Shown here: piece by piece, positions 1 to 15,526 of the stretch
Position numbering within the stretch: the first letter of the stretch is position 1
How the letters are laid out: each line of letters starts with the position of its first letter
DNA from: Amoebidium appalachense
Taxonomy: Eukaryota > Ichthyosporea
DNA: 64,000 nt
Assembly: GCA_963693365.1 (NCBI GenBank)
Contig: CAVNZM010000004.1
Coordinates: forward strand, 8,680,001 to 8,744,000
Direction: 5' to 3'
The notes under the pieces: model-generated
The model's database searches: none
Told to the model about the DNA's origin: nothing
Seen by the model: the letters and a program-made list of their open reading frames with translations, nothing else
Made by a program: the position numbers and the translations under genes

Positions 1-11
1 TCACACACGTT

Positions 12-45
<34 letters not shown>

Positions 46-93
46 CGCGTTCACACACATATTTCCCCCCTCCCTCGCCCCCAAACACACACA

Positions 94-136
<43 letters not shown>

Positions 137-176
137 TCACTCGCTTACACACACACACACACACACATACCCACAG

Positions 177-4468
<4,292 letters not shown>

Positions 4469-4627
4469 TTCCGTAACTGCCTCATAAGTTTTAATGCGGG
4501 AATCATAAAGTTTTCGATGTCTTTTTTACAATTATTATAGCAAGAATGAATAGAAACCATCGGTTTACCAGAGTAATATATTTGAGCAAGTGTTCTTTAT
4601 GATGCTATAGAGTTGCGCAGGGGACAT

Positions 4628-4629
<2 letters not shown>

Positions 4630-4659
<30 letters not shown>
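4630..4659. repeat. (TA)n microsatellite
   Basis: Short run of alternating AT about 160 bp downstream of the stop codon of the FERM-like gene. Confidence 0.85.
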
Positions 4660-4661
<2 letters not shown>

Positions 4662-4770
4662 CGATCGTGCGAACCTGGTGATCTATCAATCCGATGTGTG
4701 GTAGCTTATTTAGAGTTTCTTCGTTTTGGCTATCTCTCTCCTCTCCCCCCCCCCCCCCCCCCCCCCCCAG

Positions 4771-4803
<33 letters not shown>

Positions 4804-5428
4804 CACATGCCTTATACCCAACACACATCATCAAGTTGCTTTGAATGTTCTGAATGAAATTACGTATTGGTGTAGCGCCATGCCGTCTTGCGTTGGTATT
4901 GGCAGATCTAGAGCGACCGTGGCCACATGATGCGAAAAACATGAACGGTTGAAACAGATTTATCATTAGAAGAGGCATGGTGTTTCGTTTTTTTTTTTGG
5001 ACATGGTGTGCATGTCGGGTAGCACGTGTGAATTGAAATTTAGTGATACATAGTTTTCGTCTCACATGGCATGAATGAATGAATGAATGACAAGTTTAGT
5101 TGGATTTAGATAGTACTACTAGTAGTATTGATAAGGCCTAAGTGAACACTGCGATTTCAACAATGACGCAAGTAAAACAGGATGATAATTCATCTGTGAT
5201 GATTATAACAATAATTATCATAATCAAATATAATTCACTAACTTTATCGCGCATATCCATGTCACGCTCAGTTACTAACGTCAAACATAAAATAAAAATG
5301 CATCCCGAATTCAACGGCGTGTTCACCCAAACCAGTTGGCAGCCTGTTACTTTGATCCATGTTTTTTTTGTTTTTTTTTGTATCAGTTTGATCGGGCCTG
5401 GGCACCAGGGTGGGTGGATGGTTGAAGG

Positions 5429-5438
5429 GTGTGTGTGT

Positions 5439-5478
<40 letters not shown>

Positions 5479-5556
5479 GAGGGGGGGGGGGGGGGTGGGG
5501 GGGAGAGGGGCCTGTGTGGGGGGTAGGGGTAGGGAGGGGAGGGGGGGTTGTGTGAC

Positions 5557-5588
<32 letters not shown>

Positions 5589-5612
5589 GGTGTGGGTGGG
5601 TGTGTGTGTGTA

Positions 5613-5702
<90 letters not shown>
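5429..5702. repeat. Poly-G block followed by (TG)n microsatellite
   Basis: Long G runs (about 5440-5476) lead into two TG dinucleotide tracts, the longer at about 5613-5701. No gene is supported here; the long frames across it are pure Cys-Val or His-Thr artefacts. Confidence 0.95.
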
Positions 5703-5814
5703 CACGTGTGTGGGTGCATGCCCATACATACTCTGTTCGGGGGCCGCACATTCTCTCAGTCATAGATATTAATCCACTGTCCTTTCAAATCAACCATGTA
5801 TGTTAGCTTAGCCA

Positions 5815-5957
5815 ATAGTACCGGAGCACTCTAGCTAGAGTACTGTCGGTGCTGGGTGGAAGACGGTAGTCCCCCTGAGGGCCCAAGAGGTCCCTCAGGG
5901 AACAAAACGGGATATTAAAAATAATAATAATAATAAAAATAAAATAAAATAAAAAAC
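5815..5957 (+). repeat. SINE-like dispersed repeat, copy 1, with (AAT)n/A-rich tail
   Basis: The sequence contains CTAGCTAGAGTACTGTCGG, GGGTGGAAGACGGTAGTCCC, GGTCCCTCAGGGAACAAAAC and then an AAT/AAAAT-rich 3' tail. Related sequence lies at 12161-12330 in inverse orientation and more divergently at 44770-44880. A shared body with an A-rich tail is typical of non-LTR retroposons. No Pol III A/B boxes were verified, so 'SINE-like' rests on structure only. Confidence 0.6.
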
Positions 5958-6169
5958 TTTCAAATCACTGGCAAACCTAGCCTCTGGCTTCATCTTCTCA
6001 CTGTTTCTGGTTAAATTTTGGATCTGAAAGCGTGCTTTCCTTCAGGTTGCAACCCCAATATTGTCCACCTATCAAGGACTGGGCCCAATGCCCTCTGCCA
6101 AAATGCCATCCCAGTACTGGTGTATGAACATACAGTCATGGCTAACCATGATGATATAGCGACACTCGA

Positions 6170-6352
6170 GTGATCACAACCAACCCCCCTCCCCCCTCCC
6201 CCCCCCCCCCCCGCCCCCCCGCCCCCCTCCCCCCCCCCTCCTTCCCTCCCTTCCCCCTCCCTAGGGCCTTCCCCGTTCCTCCCCCCCAGCCTGTACACAG
6301 CCCCCCTCGGACCCCTCCTCCCCTCCTTTCCCCCTCCCTCAACCTGGCCCCC

Positions 6353-6384
<32 letters not shown>

Positions 6385-6557
6385 TTCTCCCCCTCAGCTC
6401 TCTGGAAGGTGGCCAGTGAGTGGATGTTTGTGTGTGTGTGTGGTGGTGTGTGTGTGTGGGGGGGGGGAGGGGGGGGGGGGGGGGGGGGGGGAAGGGAGGG
6501 AGGGAGAGGGAGGGAGCTGAGTGGACGTGGGCGTGTGGGGAAGCCGCTGAGGGGGCC

Positions 6558-6590
<33 letters not shown>

Positions 6591-6610
6591 GGGGGGGGGG
6601 AAGCGGGGGA
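6170..6610. repeat. Poly-C, TG and poly-G low-complexity block
   Basis: C-rich sequence to about 6383, a short TG stretch, then G-rich sequence from about 6458 to 6600. No coding potential. Confidence 0.85.
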
Positions 6611-6904
6611 GATTGAGTGTTCACAATATTATCTATGATGCATATGGGTGGGCGGGCGGCTCACTGAATTCACGGCTATGCATATGATGTGTAGCAGCGC
6701 TGCTCAGTGACGTTCACTGCCGTTAATCACGTGTGGCATGCAGTGGGGAACTCTTTGTTTTAATTACTTGAAAATAATGTGCGCGTGGATGACGTCGAAG
6801 GGTGTGTGAACCTGTGCGTGTCTGTGCACGTGTGTGTGTGTGTGTGTGTGTGCCACAGTGTGTGTGAGAGAGAGTGTGTGTGTGTGCCACCACTGGTGTG
6901 TGTG

Positions 6905-6953
<49 letters not shown>

Positions 6954-7281
6954 GTGCGTGTGTGTGCGTGTGTCACATGATGCATGTGTCACTACGGTAT
7001 GTCGTCAAGTAACTTGAGCGCACGTTCGGCGAATGGGATGGGGCATTTGGCAAGGGCTCGATTTCAACTTGATACGTGCATGCAGGCAGCGAGAGGCAGT
7101 AGGGGTTTACGCTGTTTACTCGAGGCAAAGAGAACCAGTCTCAGGTATGGGGGGGGGGGTTTTTGCTCGGAATATCCCCTCAGCGGTATATCATGATCAC
7201 GTACATAGATGTCGGGTGGTGACTATATATCAGGGTTTACTTTCTCTACGAGACACCATAAAGACTACAAGGAGAAATCAA

Positions 7282-7782
7282 TTAGTTGGGGTTCCCCGTT
7301 TTTAGTATAAAATCAAGGATGTTGTAATTTACAGGTAGGCTATCTTTCTGGGTGTCTGTTGTGAATGTGACGTGTGTGTGTTGCGGTATTATGTGGTCTA
7401 TCAAACTACATTTGGCGATACATGACCGGTTAAACTGGTGTGTGTGTGTGTTGTTTGGGCATGCAAATGATGCCACCTTATACTTATTAGATCTCCACTG
7501 TATAGCACGTGTACAGTAAAAGCGTGGTAATTGATCAATAATACCATCAGCTAGAGAAAGACCAGTTCTACAGGAAGGTAATATGTATTTAGGTGTTATA
7601 CACTTGCGAGTGCCATATTTGGCAATATGGTTGAGGCGGTCAGTATATATAAAACGAGACATAAGGCTTAGTTTTTCAAGGTGTATGCTTTCATCGGGTC
7701 TAGCACTAGTGTCGTGTGGTATCTTTTTCCATTTGTTATATTGCGTGATTATCTCATTGCGGAAAGTCACGTGAGCTCCCAC
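7282..7782 (-). CDS. Unrecognised open frame, 166 codons
   Basis: An open frame of 166 codons in sequence of ordinary composition, unlike the repeat-derived frames around it. The predicted peptide is mixed and basic, for example YNKWKKIPHDTSARPDESIH and GTRKCITPKYILPSCRTGLS. I recognise no domain, signal peptide or membrane segment. It could be an exon, a decayed mobile-element fragment (a 312-bp inverted-repeat element lies 18 bp away) or chance. No splice partner was identified. Confidence 0.25.
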   Translation of the reverse strand: MGAHVTFRNEIITQYNKWKKIPHDTSARPDESIHLEKLSLMSRFIYTDRLNHIAKYGTRKCITPKYILPSCRTGLSLADGIIDQLPRFYCTRAIQWRSNKYKVASFACPNNTHTHQFNRSCIAKCSLIDHIIPQHTHVTFTTDTQKDSLPVNYNILDFILKTGNPN

Positions 7783-7799
7783 GTATCATACGGCCCGAA

Positions 7800-8111
7800 C
7801 ATGATACGTATGCCAGCATCACTATAGACTAAGTTGCAAATAATTTGCAAATAATTGCATCATTAACTCAGTACAGTTAACCAGGTTAAAAGATCATCCG
7901 CCATGAAGCACGTGCTTGTGTGCACCATTATGCCACCATCAGATTGTGATGGCCCCCTGCACTGCCTTCAAATCCATACACGGCCTTAAAAATGTTGTTT
8001 TCAGTGCCACCCAATGATCGTTTAACCTGGTTAACTGTACTGAGTTAATGTTGCAATTATTTGCAATTTATTTGCAACTTAGTCAATAGTGATGCTGGCA
8101 TACGTATTATG
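7800..8111. mobile_element. MITE-like element with about 96-bp terminal inverted repeats
   Basis: The left arm (7800-7895) and the reverse complement of the right arm (8016-8111) agree almost base for base. Both read CAT(G/A)ATACGTATGCCAGC, then ATCACTAT(A/T)GACTAAGTTGC, then tracts of GCAAATAATT, then TTAACTCAGTACAGTTAACC. The 120-bp centre has no coding potential. Size and structure fit a non-autonomous fold-back DNA transposon or MITE. A clear target-site duplication was not found. Confidence 0.8.
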
Positions 8112-9818
8112 CATATGCAGTTGCACTGGCATCATGAATCCCTCCACGGCGTCGCTGAGTCACTGACAAGTTGAATCAGCCGCTCCAGCGAGCAAAGAGC
8201 TCTCAGGCTGTCACTACAGGCTACGCGTAATAGTTCTTCCTTTTTATATTTCAACGGTTTTGTAAGGGGACTGTGGACAACAAGTGCAAAAACGTGCAAG
8301 TGGAAGTTCCGCCATGCATGCCTGCATGATTGTTAGCAGTGACACGAGTTGATAGTGAATTTAATGGCATTGTTTTCATGTGTGCACTGCCCAGTGCGCC
8401 TACTAAATCGACGAATGAGCCGCGAATTCTTGCCAATTTGGCATTGGCAATGGCCCATGCATACCATGGGCATCGCATGAGGCGGATATAATATGGCATC
8501 ATATGTGGCCTGAAATCAACTTGATTCCATTCAACTTGAACTTCGGCACCGGCAGTGGCCAGTGGCACCGCTTGCGGGCCGCAGCCGTTCGTGAGCTCAC
8601 GTGAGCACATGTTGGTGTCTTGCTTCTTGCAATTAGCCGACAGGAGATTTCTCCAGCCTAAGGTGGTCTTAAGTTTTAGGAGATAATTCTGCTCCATGAA
8701 GGTGGTGTTGTGTATATAAAATCAGTTGCCACGATATATAACTGTATGACGGTGACGGGAAGCCTCGTGACCCCGAACGTGCACCATATTTTTCAACCAT
8801 GATATGCATGCATGGCTTCAACTTATTTCACAGAATTCACCTCAGAATTCATGCATGGCGTTTTCATGAACTGAAAAAGGCGGTGAACTGTACATACGGC
8901 GGCTTTTTTTCCAGTGTCAGCGGGCAAATAAATAATAAATTTCCCCTTTGAAATTTTCCTCCTCTATATTATTCTGGGCGTGGAAGGCGTGGTTCCGTTT
9001 TCTACATAATAGAAGGTTTCAAGGCCTATTTCTAAAGACCTCCAATCAGCCCCTCGGCATGCAACATATTGGCCGGCGCGCCGAAAACGTCACCCCTGAG
9101 GGCGCTTTAAAAACTTTAGTCAGAAACATTGAAAAGTATAGTAAATCTAAATGCGAGCGATTCGTAAATGTCAAAGCACGAGTCAATCTGTTTTAATTAT
9201 GCATTGCGGTTAAATAGCTGTTTTATAAGTCTTTAATGAGTGGCTTTTTAAAACAAATTTAAATTCAAATTTGTGCTACTACATCTACATCGATCTAAAT
9301 CGGTTTGACGACCAAATGAGACAAAACGAGATCGCATGTTGAATACATTGTGGCTTTGACAGGATAATCAGTGATCATGGTAAGAGTTATGCAAGTACAT
9401 AATGCAAGGGTTGATCACTTCGAAGCCCCACATGTACACATGTCCAGTAGTGTGACACGTTTAAACAAACGGTCCGTCCAACACGTTGTCACAGACGGTT
9501 AGTCTACTTGTCATTTTGGGCATTTCGCCCCATTCAATGCTTGTCTGCTCTAACATCCACAAGGACAAAAAGCAAAAAGGCCTCTTGACTGCTCGTATCA
9601 AACAATCCGTGTGAAAACACCCAGAGGGTATACTACAGTGCTATATCGTAACACAGTCTCGATTTCCACTGCGACGTGCCATCTCAGGTTACCAACGCGG
9701 ACTCAGCAGGCACCCGAAGGGCCTTAGCACTTATAACGTTAAACTTTCCATATTATACTCACCTATAACAGCTATACATAGCAGCGGTGGTAGTCAGTCT
9801 CACCTTGTTGAGCTCAGC
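8112..9818. other. Spacer without supported gene
   Basis: Mixed AT-rich sequence. Open frames of 148 codons (8251-8697, minus) and 82 codons (8948-9196, plus) match nothing I recognise and show no splice context. Short AT-rich motifs between 9729 and 9780 could belong to the promoter of the following cyclin gene. Confidence 0.5.
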
Positions 9819-10907
9819 GTGACTTTGCTCTGCACATGCACACAGCTGTTCAGAAGTTTCACTGTTATTCCTCAGGCGCAGCCAGATTCCGACTCGGAGA
9901 TGTGTGCATACCTAACAGCGAAGAAGAGCCAAAGTGGCCAGGCGGCCGCGGCATACCCACCACTTGCAGGTTTCCTTCAGTCTATGTCGCCATACCCCCT
10001 GTGTGCACATTGTCCCGCCAATGACCTCTCCAGCTTTCTCTACAACATGCTCGGCAAGCTGGCCATCAACCACGGCCTACTAGTAGTGGGCCTCAACTAT
10101 GCGCAGCGGATTGTTACATCCCATGCCCATTTACCAAATGCACAAAAACACCGCAAGCAATGTGATGGTGCCGCCGATCTTCCAAACGGACACAACATGC
10201 CATCAGATTCTACAGACGACGAACAATACCACGTTAATGCCCCCGCCGCGACGGTGGGCAGGCCGGGGTTGGCTTGTGGGCATTGCTTGGCCGTGTCCTG
10301 CCTCGTTTTGGCGGGAAAATACTTGGAGGATAACCACCGGCCTTCTTACCGCCTTTGGATGTTAGCGTCGCAACTTCCGCATGATAGACTGAAGAGTATT
10401 GAGCTCGAGGCACTGTGCGCACTAGACTTTAGCCTTCACATCTCGCAAGATGAGTTCTGGCTGCTGTGCAAAGGGTACGAAACAGACCCTGCCGTCCTCT
10501 CCTGGCACTATGTGTCGAGGTTAAATCTCAATACCGAGGCTCATGACAGAGTGGCACAGGTACACCTACCCTCCTTTGCACAGAATCAACATAACACCAA
10601 GCCACTCATGGACACACCGCCAAATACGCCGCCAACGCCTGCAACGTCAACACAAGCGCCCTCCCCACCCTCACCTCCACACACCGCTCCGGAAGCGGCA
10701 CTGCCTGGAGAAAGAGAAAATCCCGCTATCCGCGTCGGAAAAAGGCCTTTGGCGCATGGTGTTGAGGTTAGTCTTGGAGAGGAGAGAAATTGTGATGGAT
10801 GGGAGAAGGAACAAGGTTCATCTGCACGTGTGAGTGGGTGGGAGCCAGAAACAAAGAAAAGGCGTGTGTCACATGCGGTATCAGTACCTCGGCCCAGTCC
10901 ATTATGA
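9819..10907 (+). CDS. Cyclin-box protein (cyclin-like, Pho80/CNPPD1-type)
   Basis: A 362-codon frame. Residues about 67-220 form a cyclin box: NDLSSFLYNMLGKLAIN (helix 1), LNYAQRIVTSH (helix 2), then after an insertion GHCLAVSCLVLAGKYLED (helix 3, with the conserved Ala-x-Lys-Tyr-x-Glu/Asp signature), SIELEALCALDFSLHIS (helix 5) and DEFWLLCKGYE. Cyclins of this kind bind and activate cyclin-dependent kinases; the partner cannot be told. About 45 residues of polar sequence (101-150) lie inside the box. The C-terminal 140 residues are Pro/Thr/Ser-rich and end with a KKRR nuclear-localisation-like motif. The first ATG was chosen, but a possible acceptor (CCTCAG) at about 9870-9875 means the true start may lie in an upstream exon. 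Codon-biased, repeat-free sequence supports a real gene. Confidence 0.82.
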   Translation: MTLLCTCTQLFRSFTVIPQAQPDSDSEMCAYLTAKKSQSGQAAAAYPPLAGFLQSMSPYPLCAHCPANDLSSFLYNMLGKLAINHGLLVVGLNYAQRIVTSHAHLPNAQKHRKQCDGAADLPNGHNMPSDSTDDEQYHVNAPAATVGRPGLACGHCLAVSCLVLAGKYLEDNHRPSYRLWMLASQLPHDRLKSIELEALCALDFSLHISQDEFWLLCKGYETDPAVLSWHYVSRLNLNTEAHDRVAQVHLPSFAQNQHNTKPLMDTPPNTPPTPATSTQAPSPPSPPHTAPEAALPGERENPAIRVGKRPLAHGVEVSLGEERNCDGWEKEQGSSARVSGWEPETKKRRVSHAVSVPRPSPL

Positions 10908-12160
10908 TCATTATTTGGCAGTGTGTCTTATTCTTGCTTGATTCAAGTTTAAAATTGACGAGTTGATAATTGATATTGTGCATATACATAGATAGGACGA
11001 ATAGTGGCAGTATCTTCATATACTGAGCTAATCAGAATATTCATGATATGTTGACTCTAATTTTCCGAATAACGTGAACGGTTGTTAAACATGCACGTAC
11101 TCAAAATAATGATTAGTGCTTGTATCCGACGCTTTGGTTGCTGTAAGCGACACTATTCTATGCCACGGTTGAATCAGAAAAAGTTTATTTCTCGTGAGGA
11201 ACGCCGTAGTACGGCTGTGTCCAACAATGTCTCTTAATGGAGCTTCTTGTAGAAACTCTGGAGTGCCACGGTGACTGTACATGTAACTGTGCTCTGTGTC
11301 CATATGAAACACTTCATTATCAAATCAAAATCCCCTTGTTAATACTGAGAGAACTCTGGATGCAACAGGTACATACTGCTGAAGGAGCGATTAAGCTACC
11401 AGATGATCATCATACTCAGTTACGGTTGTTATCTGATAAGAGAATACCGCTGCTGGTAATACACTGTGCTGCTGCTCTCAAGTCACCTCGATTTTCTTAT
11501 CTATTTATAATAATGAAGGATTGGCTAGGATTCAATGTCCCGACAGCCTGCCCAGCGTTAAATCCTGAGATAGACCTGCTTGTGATTGGATCCGCGGCTA
11601 TGACGTATGACATGGGCCGCATGGGGTTCACACAAAGAACGTTCATTAGACAACCGCTACAAAACTTAAAAACACTAATGTAATTAGTGCACGACGTCAA
11701 AAGCTCGGAAGTTTTATAGAAAAATATTGATATATTAACAGGTAACACATTATGTATTTTTTAACAGGTAACACATTATGTATTTTTTAGCCACAAATGA
11801 ATCAACATCAAATCAACATCACCAACAAGTGTCAGGTTCTGCATTGATGATAAATATGATGACGGTTGATTAATTTCTATGTTGCACACCCAACATGAAA
11901 GTAGTGCCACTTGGCCTTTTAAGTTTTCACTTTTTGAGATGCCAGCATTGAGACCATGAATATTAAGCTTATGAAACATTGTTTGAACCTGACCATCTAA
12001 ATATACCATGCCCAAGTGCTGCTGGTTTTAATACACAACGGTAGCAGTTACCTATATGTGATACTTTTGCCCCTTCATATCATTGCCCGCCGACTTTTGA
12101 ACTTGGACTCGGCATACTTGGTGTCGCACCGGGCCTTGAATACATAGTACATATCAGTAC
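10908..12160. other. Spacer with one doubtful open frame
   Basis: AT-rich sequence following the cyclin gene. A 148-codon frame at 11237-11683 (plus) has no recognisable domain and I do not call it a gene. A 23-bp unit (TTAACAGGTAACACATTATG plus TAT) is tandemly duplicated at about 11736-11783. Confidence 0.5.
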
Positions 12161-12330
12161 ACTTTTTTTTTTCAAAACTTTTTTTTTTTTTTAATTAAGT
12201 TTTCAATAATCCCGTTTTGTTCCCGGAGCGGACCCCCAAGAGAGCCTCTACCGTACGCGTCTTCCACCCAGCCCCAACTACTGTATACATACTCTAGCTA
12301 GGGTGCTATGGTGCAGTATTAGTACCCCGG
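12161..12330 (-). repeat. SINE-like dispersed repeat, copy 2 (inverse orientation)
   Basis: Reverse complement of the 5815-5957 family: CCCTAGCTAGAGTATG, GGGCTGGGTGGAAGACG, GGGAACAAAACGGGATTATT, then a poly-A tail (read as poly-T on the plus strand at 12163-12192). Confidence 0.6.
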
Positions 12331-12441
12331 GTCATTCAGGATTCAGATAATTTAAATATCGTGTCACTGAAGATACTTGCTATTTTTTTGAGGAGAATTA
12401 AGATTCTAAGGGCTACCGAGGTTGGGGGGAAAATGAGATAA

Positions 12442-12442
<1 letters not shown>

Positions 12443-12473
<31 letters not shown>

Positions 12474-12482
12474 AGAGGGGGG
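12443..12482. repeat. Poly-G tract
   Basis: Near-pure run of about 30 G plus flanking G-rich bases, just upstream of the LTR element. Confidence 0.9.
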
Positions 12483-12557
12483 TGTCGTATAGCTGTGCCC
12501 TTCGGCCGTGCAGGAAGGTCATCGATCGTCCGAGACTCGGCGTGTGTGTGTGATCAT

Positions 12558-12853
12558 TGTAAGACGGACCCGCACGTAGTGCCGGGCCGCTTACGAGTGT
12601 GTGGATCTATCATACGAGTGCCTACTAGTGGTTGCACCAGAGGTATAAATGTCCAGTGCGCCCACACTCTCGGACAGATTGAAATCGAGCACCGCACGGT
12701 CACAGTCTGAGTACGAGAGGGAGTGGAACCACAGCAAAGGCCTCACACGACTGCACTATTAAATATGCACCTGAACCGTGTACTTGGCCCAAGTGTCCCA
12801 CCTACTCACGCCTCACATCTCCGAAAACGGTACCATTTCACATACATCTCACA
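12558..12853 (+). repeat. 5' LTR
   Basis: A 296-bp LTR with a TATAAAT box (about 12641-12647) and an ATTAAA polyadenylation-like signal (about 12758-12763), consistent with U3-R-U5 organisation. Confidence 0.85.
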
Positions 12854-12854
12854 T

Positions 12855-12871
12855 TGGCGTCCGCTAGGATT
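12855..12871 (+). promoter_or_regulatory. Primer-binding-site-like sequence
   Basis: TGGCGTCCGCTAGGATT follows the 5' LTR after one base. It starts with TGG, complementary to a tRNA 3' CCA end. The tRNA was not identified. Confidence 0.55.
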
Positions 12872-13455
12872 GCATTTCACTCAGCCTTACACCGAACCAG
12901 CCACTTGGCAGTGAAAAACTTTCGGAGCTCACGAGTAATGCAAAACCTGCCTCGTTCTCTCATCCTCCGGGAAGGAGACTAAAACTTGTTGTATTCACAA
13001 CAAACAGCGTATTCACGCTCCGCCATACCGGGGTCACAATGACCACCGTGGCAAACCAAAACTAAACAACTGCAACTCCTGACAAAGCACGAGCTGCTCG
13101 GGAACTCAACACAGAACGTAGTCATATATACGATAGCTTTTTACCTATTACTGTTGCAAATTTGTGTTGTGCAAAGCAGACTCAATCCGCGTGCTTCGCA
13201 CGTCCAAAGATCTTTGTGCTCCAAACGCACACTGAGCTCGAGTACGCTAGGCCTGTACGCTGGTCAACTTGCACACAGTGATCTCTGAACAAACACATCA
13301 CAGATGTAAAAGCATAACGGTTTCAAATTGCACAAAAATCACCAAAACGGTGCCACGATTGGTTTCACACCACCAACTGTACAAAACGTTTTTCTCCAAC
13401 ACAAGGATATGTGCTTGCAGTTCAAACACGCAACACAAAACGTTTTGACTCCAGA

Positions 13456-13499
13456 AGCACGGCCATCTAGAAACACCAGTGTTTCTAGATGGCCGTGCT
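13456..13499. repeat. Perfect 21-bp-stem hairpin inside the LTR element
   Basis: AGCACGGCCATCTAGAAACAC, a 2-base spacer (CA), then its exact reverse complement. It lies in the non-coding interior of the LTR retrotransposon and may be an RNA structure or a nested insertion scar. Confidence 0.85.
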
Positions 13500-13734
13500 C
13501 CAGCAGTCACTCATGGTTCACACGATTATGATGTGCAACAGTCAGATGCCAACACTTTATTTTTGAGCAGTCTCAAGTCGATGGCCACGACTAGAGCAGG
13601 CGGAAAACGCATCCCTGCCTGAGTAAAAAAAATATGCTGTCTAATACACACATATAGCACACAGGAAACAACTTTACCTTCGAAGCTTCGTGTTGGCAAA
13701 CCCGCGGCGCCCAGGCAAACGAGCTCCGTTGGTG

Positions 13735-13775
13735 CGCGATCAACCAATCCAGATGGGCGACCAATCAGGCGCTAC
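13735..13775. promoter_or_regulatory. CCAAT-box pair inside the LTR element
   Basis: CCAATCC and CCAATCAG occur about 22 bp apart. No TATA box in the usual position was identified, so the assignment is weak. Confidence 0.25.
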
Positions 13776-15513
13776 TGCATGCTGATTACAGCAGCCGGTC
13801 CGGATTTTAGGCATAAGGAACGCGTCCGATGCCTAATCTACCGGCAAGGCAAGGGTCAGTAGCCGCCAGCACTATATATGTTTCGAAAACATAAAAGGTT
13901 TGCATATCATGTGCATTTTCTATGTCAAAGTGGCGCTAGGCAGGCAATTATTGCTGTGTCTCGACATTCTAAGTGGACATGTTCGGCACAGATCTCTGCC
14001 TAAAGCCCATAGCAAAACGGCATAACTAAAATATGACTGTTACCCAATCGCGTGCTAGCGGTCGGCTGCGAACCATGACGTGCTTGAGTTGAGAAGCTCC
14101 TCTTGTACGAAGTGTTGTGTGGCACGGCTTCACTTTGTCAGAACCGTTCACAATAAAGCACAACATCACTTGTGCACGTGTAATAATAAACACACATACG
14201 GTTGTTTAATCATTCCTGAATTAACAATCGTGCCCACTTGCTAGAAGCATCGTTCATCTGCTCATGCAAATGGCACCCGGTTTTGCTCAACCAAACACGC
14301 AAGGAATGAACAAATGCGCCATTTCCAAAATGCGTGTAAAGATGGAAACCTGGCATGCAGTCTCGCAAGCTGCAAGCCATCCAAAAAAACCCTTCCAAGG
14401 TTAACCATCAAGCCCATCATCTGAAACGAATGCAAACACAAACGTGTATACAACTTCGTGTTAGCCCTCATGGATCGTATGATGGTTGATGCGAAAGTTG
14501 AACCAGAATGATGTGAGCACAAATTTTAGTGTTGCCCAACCCATGGCGCCTAAAAGAGCAACATAGGGGCATTTCGACTACTAAAAAGTCATCCTGTCAC
14601 TAAAATACACCAGGGAGAAATTGTGGCAGCAAATCAGGAAAATCACCCATCTGAATGAGAAACTCATGGCCATAATTTGGGTACTTACGTACGACACACG
14701 TACAAGGGCACACGAGTCAAAGTGCTGAAGATGCCACTCAACCCGAAACTGGGTTTGGGGCCACGCTTGTCGCAGCAAGAGTCGGTTAACGCAACGATCT
14801 CTTGCTACCTCATCGGTGACTGGCACAAGGTGACTGAAATCCTCCCTTTGTCAACACTAAGTTAATCACACACGGTGTTTGGCACACACGTGAACTACAT
14901 GTGTAAAACACAGAAGTATCACGACTCCTTTTATGCTCTTGAGAAAACGCTTGCCTAAAGTACTTGCTATTTCTCACTTTGAGTCTAATATTAATACACC
15001 ATACACTCCGCCACTGAGGTCAGGCAGTTGGTTGTGCCAGGAGTTAATGGTTGTTTCACAGACAAAAACCGAACACACAGCTGTTACATCTTATATGCAT
15101 GAACGGTGATAAATTTAAAAGGAGTGTACGCTCAAGTGTGCACGCACAGAGTTAAAACACACAACGGTATTACCAGTTCCCGAATGCATATGAAACGTGT
15201 GGTTTTTTTGTCTATTTGGCCTACTTGACCTCGACTTGCGCAAAGGTTGAAAACCCCACAGTTGGCCGTGGGCAGTGTTTGTATCGACCAACCAGGCAGA
15301 AAAGAAACAGAAAACAAAAGCGAAAAAAAAAAGTACTGCCGAATGCTCTTGGTTCAAACACTGAAAGGGTCCGGTTCTAGGTTGTGTCCCGGTTCCCATT
15401 CACGTTTTATCGGTGTCGTAATCTCTTACACCGCAGTCAGTGCCTTATCCAAACAAACATAACCATCAAAAGCGTCCCTTAGTTTTATAAAACTAAACTC
15501 CTTTGTTTGATCT

Positions 15514-15526
15514 AAGGGAGGGGGAA
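15514..15526 (+). promoter_or_regulatory. Polypurine tract of LTR element
   Basis: AAGGGAGGGGGAA immediately before the TG of the 3' LTR, the normal plus-strand primer position. Confidence 0.75.

Noticed and set aside
8251-8697. 148-codon minus-strand frame
   Set aside because: No domain or context; composition resembles surrounding spacer.
11237-11683. 148-codon plus-strand frame
   Set aside because: No recognisable domain, no splice signals at its ends and lies in AT-rich spacer; probably chance.
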